NCBI GenBank assembly: GCA_022496185.1
Contig: WTXG01000478.1
Coordinates: 1 to 19,913 of the forward strand
DNA: 19,913 nucleotides
Direction: 5' to 3'
DNA from: Multifurca ochricompacta
Taxonomy: Eukaryota; Basidiomycota; Agaricomycetes; Russulales; Russulaceae
Part shown: positions 1 through 9,009 of the stretch, in pieces
How the letters are laid out: every line of letters begins with the position of its first letter
Position numbering within the stretch: the first letter of the stretch is position 1
Made by a program: the position numbers and the translations under genes
Notes under the pieces: model-generated
What the model saw: the letters and a program-made list of their open reading frames with translations, nothing else
The model's database searches: none
Told to the model about the DNA's origin: nothing

Positions 1-300
1 CCATGATCACGTGTTGAGACTGCTGGGTAATCTTCCCACAGTCATGTGATCCAAAAAGGGGAAAAGAAAAGGAAAAATAAAATAGAGCCATGACACAAAT
101 GCAATGCTTGAAGTCCCTCTATGAGTTTCAGATTATGGCTGGTAAAGTAGATTGTTGGGTATTGTACTCATAAACTACATAAAAAGGTGTAGAATAGCCA
201 TAAGAATACACCCATTCATTCTTTTATCACTCTAAGCTTCTTGCTCATGCTACCCTGGTCAACTTTATTTTCTCTAGTAATACCGTCTACTACCATATAC
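1..300. other. AT-rich intergenic DNA, no gene seen
   Basis: I see no convincing reading frame, RNA gene or repeat boundary here. The sequence is AT-rich with short purine runs near 55-85. The GTAC/CCGT-rich repeat material described next begins around 290-301. Confidence 0.5.
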
Positions 301-442
301 CGTAAAACGGCCGTACTGTACCCGTACCATACCATCAGCGATCCAGTGAGTACCAAAAACAGAAAGTGTACGGGTCAGCCGTACCCGTCCTTCACCGTCA
401 AATAGACGGCCATCACCGTCAAACGGACGGCGCGCAGCCCTA
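301..442. repeat. hAT-like transposon end (terminus A)
   Basis: This block is dense in short motifs on both strands: CCGTACCCGT, ACCGTCAAA and GACGG. It ends at 442 with GCGCAGCCCTA. Read on the minus strand, it starts TAGGGCTGCGCGCCGTCCG. About 62 bp (380-442) match, in inverted orientation, the sequence starting at 1660. A TAGGG/CAGGG-type terminus followed by composite subterminal repeats is typical of hAT-superfamily elements. No transposase is visible, and the rest of the element would lie to the left. The hAT assignment is inference; the inverted match is directly visible. Confidence 0.4.
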
Positions 443-675
443 CTGTCTTGTCACATTTAAATAACTATATTTATTCTACTTATTGTCATGCTCCTCTGAG
501 CAGTATAAAAGGTCACTATTCTGTACATGTTCACTTCAGTTTTGACCACATAAACTGAAGTGAGTATTAGTTAGTTTATCTTATCTCTTATCTTTACCAT
601 ATTTAGCTAATGCTTATCTACTATCTAAATAGGTAAAGATACTATAGTAGGGGAGTTTTGGTGGCTTAATGACAA

Positions 676-848
676 GATTAAAGCCCTGCCATCCATGCCG
701 TCTAATGCCATCTACGGCTGTTTTTTGACGGGTTCAGACGGCGTTTTCCATACCTGTAACCGTCCGTCTCAATGATTGACTTGAGCTGGCATGGTACGGG
801 TACGGCACCGTCATACCGTAAGCTATGGGTATGGTGCGCAGCCCTAGC
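676..848. repeat. Second GTACGGGTACGG/GACGG repeat block, hAT-like end
   Basis: The block carries repeated GACGG, CCGTC and GGTACGGGTACGG motifs and ends at about 848 with GTGCGCAGCCCTAG. That is the same kind of terminus as at 442. GTACCCGTACCAT-type sequence is shared with 316-332 in inverted orientation. The left end has AGCCCTGCC in the same orientation as the right AGCCCT, so it is not a clean inverted terminal repeat. It may be a separate truncated end or a small internally deleted derivative. Confidence 0.35.
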
Positions 849-1659
849 TAGGACTGCTTGTGAGAGACTGGATCCGATTAGAGGGCAGTGGGAACTATAG
901 GAAAAGAGTGATGGGTGTAACATGTCTTGATAGGTTTTCCAGTGCGTAAACATATTGCTTTTTCATTGCCATCATCACGGCTGCTGTACACACATATGCA
1001 ATTTATCTGGGCAGACTTCAAGTTATGCGAAAGCCCTGGCATTATCTGAAGCTGATAAGAGGCTGATAAGGTTTACATCATTTTGCTAGACAGATAGATA
1101 CTAACTCAGTTGACCTGACCTGAACAAATGGTACTGTTTGATTTTTTTGATTTTTTTGATTTTTTTTAATTTTAAAAAAAGAAAGGAAAATGGCTGATTG
1201 ACACTGTTCCTTCTGGAGCTGATTGCCGCCAAGGATTCAGGGTCAAGTTCATTATTACCGTGGCTATCACTACTTTTACTAAAGTACTTTGTCTGGTCAG
1301 CCCTTCCACTGGCAGAGCCTCATTCATCATCTCCGATGTTTCAGAAGTGGTTATGCCTTCTCTCTCTCTCTCTCTCCTTCTCTTTTTATTTATTTTATTT
1401 TTATTTTTATTAAAAAATCAGACAGAGAGACAGGACAAAGCGGCACCACCCGCCGTCCATCGGATTCGGACACCCTTTCAAGTAGTGTGAACCCCTACCC
1501 TACCTGTCAACAAATGAAAAGATTTGTAGGTACAGAATAATTGGGATAAAAGTACCAAGTTGGCCCCTCCCTCCCCCTCATGCATGCACAAATGGTGGAT
1601 ATATATTAATTGGTGAAGATGATTGGATGAATCATGGCTGTCAGAGAGGTGCAGGTGTC
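849..1659. other. Non-coding spacer with A/T tracts
   Basis: No reading frame here looks like a gene; the short open frames are low-complexity and overlap simple repeats. The stretch holds T-rich runs around 1141-1180, the TC microsatellite, and a T/A-rich run after it (about 1381-1420). Confidence 0.5.
1359..1376. repeat. (TC)n microsatellite
   Basis: Nine uninterrupted TC dinucleotides followed by a TTTTATTTATTTTATTTT-type low-complexity run. Simple-sequence DNA with no coding role suggested. Confidence 0.9.
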
Positions 1660-1721
1660 TAGGGCTGCACGCCGTCCGTTTGACGGTGACGGCCATCTAT
1701 TTGACGGTGAAGGACAGGTAC
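1660..1721. repeat. hAT-like transposon end (terminus B), truncated by an LTR
   Basis: It begins TAGGGCTGCACGCCGTCCG and continues with GACGGTGACGG and GACGGTGAAGGACAGGTA. It is a near-identical inverted copy of 380-442. It stops at 1721, exactly where the LTR sequence TGTCACAGCC starts, so the retroelement end lies within or beside this older element. The outer tips of termini A and B point towards each other, so they bound two different elements rather than one. Confidence 0.45.
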
Positions 1722-2186
1722 TGTCACAGCCAGGTATCTGCTGTGTCAGGTCGTGTTTTCAAGATTCAAAGTCTAATGCAGAAGACCTAGTCTGGGTTCA
1801 AGTTTCAAGTGCCCACAACGTTGTGGAGGGGGCGTGTGCAGGAAACAAAGTTGGGAGTAGTGGCAATCAGCCCTACTAAAGCTACTAGGGGGAAGGCTCC
1901 TCAAGCTGCAACTTGGGGAGTTCAAGTGGATCGTTGTGAAGTCAAATATGCCTGTATTAGATACAAGAGAACAGACTTAAGGTCTGTCTCTACAATCTAA
2001 GTAGTTTAAATACAGCTTTGAGAAGGCACATCAAAGAGGGCACATCAGAAGATCTAAACTGTCACACCTGTGTCACAAGTCGTTACGAGTGGTCATGCGA
2101 ATTGAAAACGCGCAGCTCGCACGCAACACAAGCAAACATCACGTTCTCGTCACGTACGATGTCACAAATCTTCACAAACTGTCACA
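1722..2186 (-). repeat. 3' LTR of element 1 (internally deleted)
   Basis: In element orientation it starts TGTGACAG at 2186 and ends GGCTGTGACA at 1722. It aligns along its whole length with 8472-9134 but lacks about 164 bp (equivalent to 8846-9009) and about 35 bp (after 8510). Together these account for the length difference (465 versus 663 bp). It keeps the TATA-like TTTAAATA (2005-2012 on +) and the primer-like AGAACAGACTTA (1968-1979 on +). Many remaining differences from the other LTR are CpG transitions. Confidence 0.9.
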
Positions 2187-2200
2187 TCACCCCTTCTGTA
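2187..2200 (-). promoter_or_regulatory. Polypurine tract of element 1
   Basis: On the minus strand ACAGAAGGGGTGA sits directly before the 3' LTR start TGTGACAG. This is the expected place for the RNase H-resistant primer of plus-strand DNA synthesis. It helps fix the inner boundary of the 3' LTR. A second purine run, AAGAGGGGGAAA, lies near 3440-3455 just after pol and before the extra ORF. Confidence 0.7.
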
Positions 2201-2323
2201 GTGTCCAGCTTGGCCTCAAGCTGAGTCATCCTGCGTAAGATCAATGATTCAAGGGAGAACGCGCAAGCCGCGGCATCGTCGAGGGGGTCTGGCACTGCCA
2301 ACACCGCCTGCTTGGAGTACGAT

Positions 2324-3310
2324 TCAAAGGTCTGGGTCGGGCGCATATTGAATAGCTGCTTCTGGGCTCATAGGGCGGTCCCAAGTGTAAGCATAGGTTA
2401 GATAAGGAAAGAGGCGATGGTACACGTCGCCGCAGGACAGCGCGTGAATTGCGTTTCGAATGTCGCAGTTGACTTGCTCTGCCTGTCGTCGCCAATGCGC
2501 CAGTTCGCTATGGATCATATTGAGTCGTCGTGTGGCATACCGGTAACATGAGACTTCTGCCCAGGCCCCGGGATCACGAAGGTCATCCAATGCGAAGTTG
2601 ACCAGGGGAGCGAAGCTTTGGTCTGCTTCAAAGAGACGTCGTTGTAGGGTGTTGAGGATCGGGTTAGCACCGCGCCTGTAGCGGGGATAGTGATGAGTGT
2701 GTAATGGAAAATAAAAAATGGGTTGGTGTGCTCCCATGGTGCAAGCAATTTGGGGGTCGGCGCGTTGATACTCATAAGCAATGTAACGGGCTTCATGCAT
2801 ACATCCAAGATTATCAGAGATTTGTTGATTGAAAAAGAAAGGAGAGGTCGGGCGATTAAGGTCAAAAGGGGCTCCAGGGTGGTCATACTGGTCTGCTGCG
2901 TCTCTGTCGAAGTCTATCGCCTCGTCTTGCGGCAGTCGTTCTAGCTCTAAGATCTCTGGTCTGTCTTCGTCTAAGTGTTTGCCTTCCTCAGCATGAACTT
3001 CGGCCACCAGATTCTCTCGAGGCTCCTGAAGCGTGGTCAGTGTGCGTTCATGAGCATCAATATTGAGATCCTGATTGTGGGTGGGCAGTGTAGCAGCAGG
3101 AGTTATGGTCTGAACAGGGTCATCTTCCATGGTAAACGAGAAATGAGTGACAGGTGTGGATGAGGTCGGAGTTGGGGGAAGTGTGGGCATGTTGTGAGGG
3201 TATTTGAGAGCTCCCAAGTTAGCAGCGTCATTGATGGCATCTATGGTTGGTTTAAGAATGGACATATCTGCAAGAGAAAAAGGGCTTTGGTTAGGGATCT
3301 TTGTGCTCAT
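2324..3310 (-). CDS. Accessory ORF downstream of pol, 328 aa, unknown function
   Basis: I do not recognise this protein. The first ATG (3310) has A at -3 and gives 328 aa; the frame stays open about 40 codons upstream, but only from a non-ATG codon. The N-terminal half is rich in Pro, Thr and acidic residues (for example MEDDPVQTITP, EEGKHLDEDRPE). The C-terminal half is richer in Tyr, His, Arg and Trp and looks helical (NTLQRRLFEADQSF, HSELAHWRRQAEQVN). I see no membrane segment in the ATG form, no zinc-binding motif and no RT, IN or protease motif. It lies between the pol stop (3476) and the polypurine tract, on the same strand, where an env or other third ORF sits in some Ty3/gypsy elements. 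It has no visible break, while gag-pol is interrupted repeatedly. It may be an element-encoded accessory protein or captured host sequence. Confidence 0.6.
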   Translation of the reverse strand: MSTKIPNQSPFSLADMSILKPTIDAINDAANLGALKYPHNMPTLPPTPTSSTPVTHFSFTMEDDPVQTITPAATLPTHNQDLNIDAHERTLTTLQEPRENLVAEVHAEEGKHLDEDRPEILELERLPQDEAIDFDRDAADQYDHPGAPFDLNRPTSPFFFNQQISDNLGCMHEARYIAYEYQRADPQIACTMGAHQPIFYFPLHTHHYPRYRRGANPILNTLQRRLFEADQSFAPLVNFALDDLRDPGAWAEVSCYRYATRRLNMIHSELAHWRRQAEQVNCDIRNAIHALSCGDVYHRLFPYLTYAYTWDRPMSPEAAIQYAPDPDL

Positions 3311-3362
3311 TCTGGGGGTTATCTTGGTCAACTTTCTTGTCTGAAAGAGATGAGTTGTTCTT

Positions 3363-3393
3363 CTAAGGGGGGCCAGGATGGGAATTATTAGTA
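3363..3393 (-). promoter_or_regulatory. Possible branch point and 3' splice site before the accessory ORF
   Basis: On the minus strand TACTAAT (3393-3387) is followed about 20 nt later by the pyrimidine-rich CCCCCTTAG (AG at 3364-3363). A second acceptor-like CTCTTTCAG ends at 3341. The spacing and the TACTAAT sequence fit fungal introns. An acceptor here would place the ATG at 3310 early in the following exon. I cannot identify a matching donor, so this is only a candidate. Confidence 0.3.
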
Positions 3394-3475
3394 AAGGTAG
3401 CAGGCTATGGTTCAGATCAGCAAAATTCAAGCAAAATTTCCCCCTCTTAAGGTTGGTGCCGACCCTGGCGCCTTG

Positions 3476-3953
3476 CTAGTGAGGTGGAATAGGACTTGAG
3501 AAGGTCCGGTGCATTGCAGTCGGCCTGTCAACCCACGCGTTGTCGCTGGCTGGATAGCCTTTCCAGCTGACTAGATATTGAAGCTTTCTTGATCGGCCAT
3601 AAGTTCGGTGATTGAGGATCGCGTCGATTTCATATTCCTCTTCCTGATTGATAGTTCAGGAGGGGGTCTCGTGTAATTCAGACCATGAGCATCAGTTTCT
3701 TGGTAAGGCGATAAGAGATTGATGTGAAATACATCATGAATTCGCATGTGGGCTGGCAGAGCTAATCGATAAGCCACTGGGGAAATAGAGGCCAAGATCG
3801 TGAATGGTCCGTATCACGGGGGGCTAATTTCGATGAGGGAAAATGCATCTTGAGGTTTTTTCCCTCTAGCCAGACCTGCAGCCTATGTCGAATTGCACGC
3901 AGGTCGGTTGATCCTGGATGTGCGGAACGCAGTTTCCGCTCGAGATCTTGCAT
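3476..3953 (-). pseudogene. Element 1 integrase C-terminus with chromodomain (frameshifted)
   Basis: The end of pol, broken over at least three frames. From 3953 inward come the linker and VWLEGKNLKM, then a GPY/F-type segment ([13 protein letters not shown]), then [19 protein letters not shown]. After a frameshift near 3650 the minus strand reads [13 protein letters not shown] ... [12 protein letters not shown] ... AWV and ends in a stop at 3476-3478. The EYEVE-like start and the YLVSWKGY core are the classic chromodomain, which binds methylated histone tails and directs integration. The aromatic residues Y, W and Y are present. The domain itself reads through, but it is out of frame with the upstream integrase. 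Confidence 0.85.
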
Positions 3954-4080
3954 CCCTGAGGTTCTGTAACCGTTCGGTCACTTGTGGGACATCTGTTTCG
4001 AAGACCTCGCCTTTCCAGTCGAACTGCATTCCGTGAAGTAGCGTGTGCGGAGAGAGTTTTGTCTTGTCATGTGGCCACAG

Positions 4081-4620
4081 TTATGCACATACTGGCCATG
4101 GTAGATACTCCAGCCATTTATATTGATCGTCGCTTATCCAGAGTCGTAGGTATTGTTCCAGCCATAGATTCATACGTTCACTGGAACCGTCAGTTTGTGG
4201 GTGGAATGCAGTGGATAAGTTTTGTTGGATCTTGAGAGTCTTTGCAAGCGCGCGTGCGAAGTGCGATGTGAAGCGCGGATCGCGATCCGAGATTATCCGT
4301 CGTGGGATGCCAAAGAATGGAAAGAGGTGGCGATAGTAGAGGGTAGCTATACCCTCTCCCATAATCTCTTTGGTGCAGGGTATAAACCGAGCGGCCTTGG
4401 AGCATCCTTGATCTACAATCGTGAGTACCATGTCTATTTCCCTGTTGACGGGAGATCCGTAATTAGATCCATAGCAATATATTGAAATGGGCCGGTCGTA
4501 GCCGGTACGTCAAGTGGGAAGATTGGCGCCTTCTTCGTAAGCTTTGGCTTATTTTCCTGACATTTAGCACATCCCTTGACGTAATCACGTACAAATCTTT
4601 GAGATCGCTGCCTTCGTACT
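4081..4620 (-). pseudogene. Element 1 integrase core (frameshifted)
   Basis: The integrase inserts the cDNA into the genome. The first catalytic Asp is in IAMDLITDLP (codon 4469-4467). A frameshift follows and the frame continues from 4431: LTIVDQGCSKAARFIP, then ISDRDPRFTS with the second Asp, and QTDGSSERMN with the Glu. The second Asp and the Glu are separated by 35 residues, the DD35E spacing of the rve core. A Cys-X2-Cys part of the N-terminal HHCC zinc finger lies just upstream (around 4560-4600) in another frame. The frame ends at 4081 in altered sequence (YLPWPVCA) instead of the usual WLEYLP.AEF continuation. The family differs from elements 2 and 3, which read MDFIVKLPESLG. Confidence 0.85.
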
Positions 4621-4799
4621 CACGTTGAACTCCACGCGTGGTTTTATCGATACCTGGGTGTCCTGCCAGGATATGATCATGGTAACGTTGAAGGATTTCG
4701 CGTGTTCAGGAAGGGTCTGAGGGAATGGAAGTTTCACTAGTTGCGACGTCTTGATGAATAACTCTGCCGGTAAAACAGTGACCTCGTCATTGTCTTCTA

Positions 4800-6181
4800 A
4801 TCCGCAATCTGCATCTGGTCGTCGCGAGAGCATATCGGCGACCGTATGCAGCTTTCCTGGGACGTGCTCAAGAGTGAAGTCGAAGTCCGCAATTTCCTGG
4901 AGCCATCTGGCCTGTCTCCGATTGAGTTTTTGGGGTGCCTTGAAATACTGTAGGTTATTGTGATCAGTGCGGACTTGGACTTTGTGTTTGGCGCCAGAAG
5001 ATACTGACGCCACGATCTAAATGCAATGATGATAGCAAATAGTTCACGATCGTAGATGTCCCAGTTGCGCTGCGTTGCATCTAAGGTTTTCGACAGATAG
5101 GCGATAGGGTGGAGTCGGTCATCGTGATCCTTCTGGCTAAGGGTGGCGCCTAGAGCATATCCTGAGGCGTCCGCGTCTACGATGAAGGGTTTATCGAAGT
5201 CGGGTTGCGCTAGCACTGGTTGAGAGGTGACTCGCTGTTTGAGGGTATCAAATGCACTTTGTTCTGCAGCTGTCCACTTCCAGGGGTTCTTTGCGCTTGT
5301 AAGGGCGTTTAGCGGGGCCGCGATCTTACTAAATCCCTGGATGAACCTACGATAGAATTGACAAAAACCCAAAAACGATCGGATTTCTTTGACGGTAGTC
5401 GGCGTCCTCCAGGTAGCCACACCTTCCACCTTCACTGGATCCATATGCACTTGGTTTGCCTCCAGAATCAGTCCAAGATATTCTATGCGTGTTTGTTCAA
5501 AGGCACACTTCTCCGGCTTGAGATAGAGATCTAAGTTGTTCAGCTTATCTAAGATGCGATGTACTTTAGATCGGTGATTGTGAAGGTCGTGATCAGTGTG
5601 GATTAGAATATCGTCCATGTATACAGTGAACCAGGCCTTTCCGGAGTCATCGCGTTCATTAAGTTCCTCGCGGAATTCTGCATTCATCATCGTCTGGAAC
5701 GTCGCAGGGGAGTTTGTCAAACCGAAGAACATGACGTTTGGTTCATATAGACCGTGGTTCGTCTTAAAGGCTGCTTTCCATCGATCTTCTGGAACTATGC
5801 GGATGTTGTTGTACCCCCAGCGGATATCCATCTTTGTAAACAGGGTGCTGCCGCGGACTCGATCGATGAGCTCGGGGATCAGTGGCAGTGGATAGGTATT
5901 TCGGATCGTCCACTCGTTAAGTTTGCGATAGTCTTGAACCGGTCTGAGCTTCCCATCCTTTTTCTTAATAAAGAAGAACGGCGACGCATATGGGGACTTG
6001 GACTCTTGGATGTACCCCTTCTGTAGGTGTTCTTCAGGAATTTATTTAGTGCGTCTTGCTCTCCGGGTCCTAAGGGATAGATCTTGCAATCTAACGTTGC
6101 CGGAGCCTCTGGCTTTAGTTCGATCCGATGATCCCAAGGTCTGGCCTCTGGGAACCGCTGCACTTCTTGATCGCTGAACAC
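4800..6181 (-). pseudogene. Element 1 reverse transcriptase and RNase H (frameshifted)
   Basis: RT copies element RNA into DNA and RNase H removes the RNA strand. The N-terminal fingers start at 6181 (RPWDHRIELKPEA, CKIYPLGPGEQDAL), followed by a frame change near 5950. The main open stretch from 5831 reads [22 protein letters not shown] and the catalytic YMDD (5621-5610), then the thumb, with FLGFCQFYRRFI. The RNase H domain begins with FIVDADASGYALG, containing its first catalytic Asp. A frameshift near 5010 moves the last part into another frame (VRTDHNNLQYF, ADMLSRRPD). Key catalytic residues survive, but the chain cannot be made as one piece. Confidence 0.9.
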
Positions 6182-6740
6182 TTTCCGATGTCGGTGGTAT
6201 TCCTGGGGTATATCTGATCCCAGGGGCGCTCCAGATTGTCTTTCGCCTTAATTGCCAGTTCTTGGCGATATTGAGTCGTTTAATGTGTTCCCAGGTATAT
6301 TAAGTTGGATGGATTGTAGGAGACGTCCTTGTGTCCAGTCTATAAGCGGATTACTAGCGGCGAACCATGGATATCCCAAGATCATTTGGTCTGTCCCAAT
6401 TGATGCATGTAGAATCGATGCCGTCTGAGTTTACCGTCTGTGATTACATCCAGTTCAGCGTATTGATCAATATTTCGCGTAGCATTGGGTGTTCCATCCG
6501 CATTTCGTAACTTCTTAGGGATCGCGAGTCATTTGGTCAGGAGTCGATACTTGATAACTGTTCTATAGTTGATGAAGTTTTCGGTTGCACTGCTATCCAC
6601 AAGTGCTTCTATGTTGGCCATTTCTCTCACACCATATAAAGGGATGAATATTTTCATTGCTCGGATTGGTGAAATGAATACATGGTGTGAAACTAAAGCT
6701 CAAATGAAGGCCGCATCATTCAAGCAATATAAAAATCCTC
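6182..6740 (-). pseudogene. Element 1 protease region, degenerate
   Basis: The retropepsin would cleave the Gag-Pol polyprotein. At 6620-6550 the minus strand reads ALVDSSATENFINYR, aligning with the LVDSGATDNFIHPR of elements 2 and 3. The active-site Asp is present, but the invariant Gly of D-S/T-G is Ser. A stop follows within about 20 codons, after LLTK, then frame-shifted sequence reading LRNADGTPN. The rest (6182-6540), linking protease to RT, is too broken to read as one frame. Confidence 0.7.
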
Positions 6741-6937
6741 GTCATCTTTAAAGTGATTCTGTAATTCAAGGCATTGATCGTCAGTTATGGTTTTCAGAGA
6801 TGCCGCGAGTTCTGTGATATTCACAGCTGGTTTCGAGGCAGCTGATCCGGTGGGTACCGCCACAGTTGTCTGTGATACCTCGGTGATTGTGGCAGCCTGG
6901 GTCAGGGCGCTTGCCTTGGCCGAGGTCCCTTGGTGGG

Positions 6938-8322
6938 GCAATCTCGGACCAGATGCCCTTGGCATCCGCACTCAAAGCAGCGTCCCTCTTTCTTATATTG
7001 CTCTTTCTCCTCCATGGTAACGCCTTTTTGATGACGTCGACATCCATTGCGTTTGGATCACGTCTGCGAGGAAGCGTGAATTTGTTTCCTCAGTTGTTGC
7101 TCCTGTTACCAGTCGGTGTTTTGTCCCCAAACATGCACTGCATAAAGATCCAATTCACATGATGTTTCCTTGCCGAGTTTGCTGTCTCATCAAACGTCTG
7201 GGGGCTGTCCTGGGTAATCATAGTTTGTACAAGCTTCCGTGGTAACCCCTTTTGGAAGTTCTGACGCGTGGCTGGGTCATCCAGGTACAGCTCTGCCTGA
7301 GCCGTGAGGCTTCGGAAATCGGTGATGTAATCGTTGATGTTCCCATTTGTCATCCTAAGGTTGGCTAGCTCCTGCAGTGCCTTCTGCCCTGCGGCTACGT
7401 TGGCAAAGGCCGCTGCAAACATTAGTCGGAATTTCTCCCACAGGTGCGGTTCTTGAATTTTGGTGTGGGAGACATTGGCTAGCCACCTTGTTTGCTCCGT
7501 TACCCATCAGCTAACCTTTGGTCCTCTGATTAGGGCCAACACGTACAATATTCACGATATCTCATTCTTTATGATTGTGGCATGGTTATTCAGAAAGATG
7601 TGAAGCTCAACCTGGGTCCACCAGTCCTCGGCCGTTGCCCAGTTTCCATCAAGAACAGGGGTGGTACCCCTTCGACTCATCCTCCGGTCGTGTTTTCTTT
7701 GGTTGGGACGAGTATCTCGGTAGGTCCTTGTCTGAGTCTTCTGGGCTGACCGAGCGCTGTCTCTGTCTAGGTTGTGGGTTCGGGAAGGGTCGTCATTGGC
7801 GTAAGATTAGTGACTGGGGGTAGCGCTTCAAACAGCGGCTGAAGGATCTGCTCGGTTAGGGGTGAGTCTGGTTGTATTAGGTGCGTTAAGTTCGGTCTCG
7901 TTGGGGGCGATTCTAATAGCCTCGATCTGTCCTAGGTTGTTGGGGCGGACGTGGTACCAGGTTCCTTGGTAGAGGTCGACAGCAAGACGTGTATGGCGAT
8001 AGGGGACCCAGTATCCTCTAAAGGGTACGTTCTCTTCTCTGAGTTCTAACCAGCGCGCGTTCCCCTTTAGTTCTGGGTCAACGTTATCGGTTAATCGTGT
8101 AGGAAGGGTGAATGGGAATGAGGTCGCCAAGGTTGTAAGGTGCGTGTCAACGGAAGTCACTGAGCTTTCCTCCAGTCGCGCTTCCAGTTGGGACTCAAGC
8201 AGGAATCCGGGGTCTATTAGTTCGGCGTCATGTGTGACGCTTTCGTTGGCAAATCGCTTGCCAAGAGGGCTTCTTCTGGGTTCTGATTTACTGATTGTTC
8301 TTCTAGGTTTTGGTCAGGCGAC
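6938..8322 (-). pseudogene. Element 1 gag remnant with zinc knuckle
   Basis: Gag forms the virus-like particle. The N-terminal region is open from about 8319 to 7828 and contains ENVPFRGYWVPYRHTRLAVD. It is preceded in another frame by EEALLASDLP, matching EALLASYLN in element 2. The capsid part is broken between 7827 and 7423 and readable at 7422-7090 (FANVAAGQKALQELANLRM, NDYITDFRSLTAQAE), the usual retrotransposon Gag signature. A CCHC zinc knuckle lies at 6979-6938: GRCFECGCQGHLVRDCP, spacing C-X2-C-X4-H-X4-C, intact but in a different frame. At least four frame changes or stops interrupt the gene. Confidence 0.85.
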
Positions 8323-8457
8323 TGGTACTCAAGGGATTCGTCGTCCAAGGCGTCTCAGGTTCTCGCGCGAGTAAGACGTTCTGATCGGGAGTCGGGCAAG
8401 GGGAACGTGTCGTCGTCGCCTTGCGATTTCAGGTAAGTTCTTCTGTTCCTAAGATTG

Positions 8458-8469
8458 TAAGTCTGTTCT
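8458..8469 (-). promoter_or_regulatory. Primer-binding site of element 1, self-priming type
   Basis: On the minus strand, two bases after the LTR end (8472), the sequence is AGAACAGACTTA. It is the exact reverse complement of TAAGTCTGTTCT at 8763-8752 (minus strand) inside the 5' LTR, about 26-33 nt downstream of its TATA-like box. It does not start with the TGG of a tRNA 3' end. This fits the Tf1/sushi mechanism, where the first bases of the transcript fold back onto the PBS and prime reverse transcription. The remaining leader to 8322 shows nothing else I recognise. Confidence 0.7.
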
Positions 8470-8751
8470 AATGTCACAGCCAGGTACTTGCTGCGTCAGG
8501 TCGCGTTTTCAAGACTCAAAAGCCCTCAAGATGCGGGGTGCGTCCAAGATTCAAGGTCCAATACAGAAGACCTATTCCAGGTTCAAGTTTCAAGTGCCCA
8601 CGATGTTGTAGGAGGGCGCGTGCAGGAAACGAGGTGAGAGTAGTGGCAATCAGCCCTACTAGAGCTACTGGGGAAGAAGGCTCCTCAAGCTGCAACTTGG
8701 GGAGTTCAAGCAAGTTTCTGTGAAGTCGAAGATACCTGTATTAGATACAAG

Positions 8752-8796
8752 AGAACAGACTTAAGGTCTGTCTCTACAATCTAAGTAGTTTAAATA
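8752..8796 (-). promoter_or_regulatory. LTR core promoter: TATA-like box, palindromic start region, self-primer
   Basis: On the minus strand TATTTAAA (8796-8789) is a good TATA box. Transcription starting about 26-33 nt downstream would begin near TAAGTCTGTTCT (8763-8752), the exact complement of the PBS. This start region is itself a near-palindrome: GAGACAGAC, then CTTAA, then GTCTGTTCTC. The same signals are kept in the 3' LTR (2012-2005 and 1979-1968). The start site is inferred from spacing only. Confidence 0.55.
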
Positions 8797-9009
8797 CAGC
8801 TTTTGAGAAGGCACATCAAAGAGGGCACATCAGAAGATCTAAACTAAATAGAAGGTTCTAATAAGTATCCCTGGTAGTCATGGACTCCAGGGGTTATGCC
8901 CTGGAGTGAGATAGAATAGGATCAGAACTTAAAGGAGGGGTTGCGCCCTCAGCAAGGAAAATAAAATAAAGGAATAGGGAATAAAGATCAGAGCGCGTGC
9001 GACATACCT

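Noticed and set aside
1198..1540. Short overlapping open frames rich in Leu, Ser and Phe
   Set aside because: They are produced by the TC microsatellite and T-rich tracts and lack any gene-like features.
2324..3310. The accessory ORF as an envelope glycoprotein
   Set aside because: The ATG form shows no signal peptide, transmembrane segment, furin-like site or Cys pattern; only its position is env-like.
2723..3391. Plus-strand open frames opposite the accessory ORF
   Set aside because: They are short shadows of the longer minus-strand frame, with no independent support.
3440..3460. The purine run after pol as the true polypurine tract, with an LTR starting there
   Set aside because: No LTR-like sequence follows; the tract at 2187-2200 directly abuts the LTR and is the better candidate.
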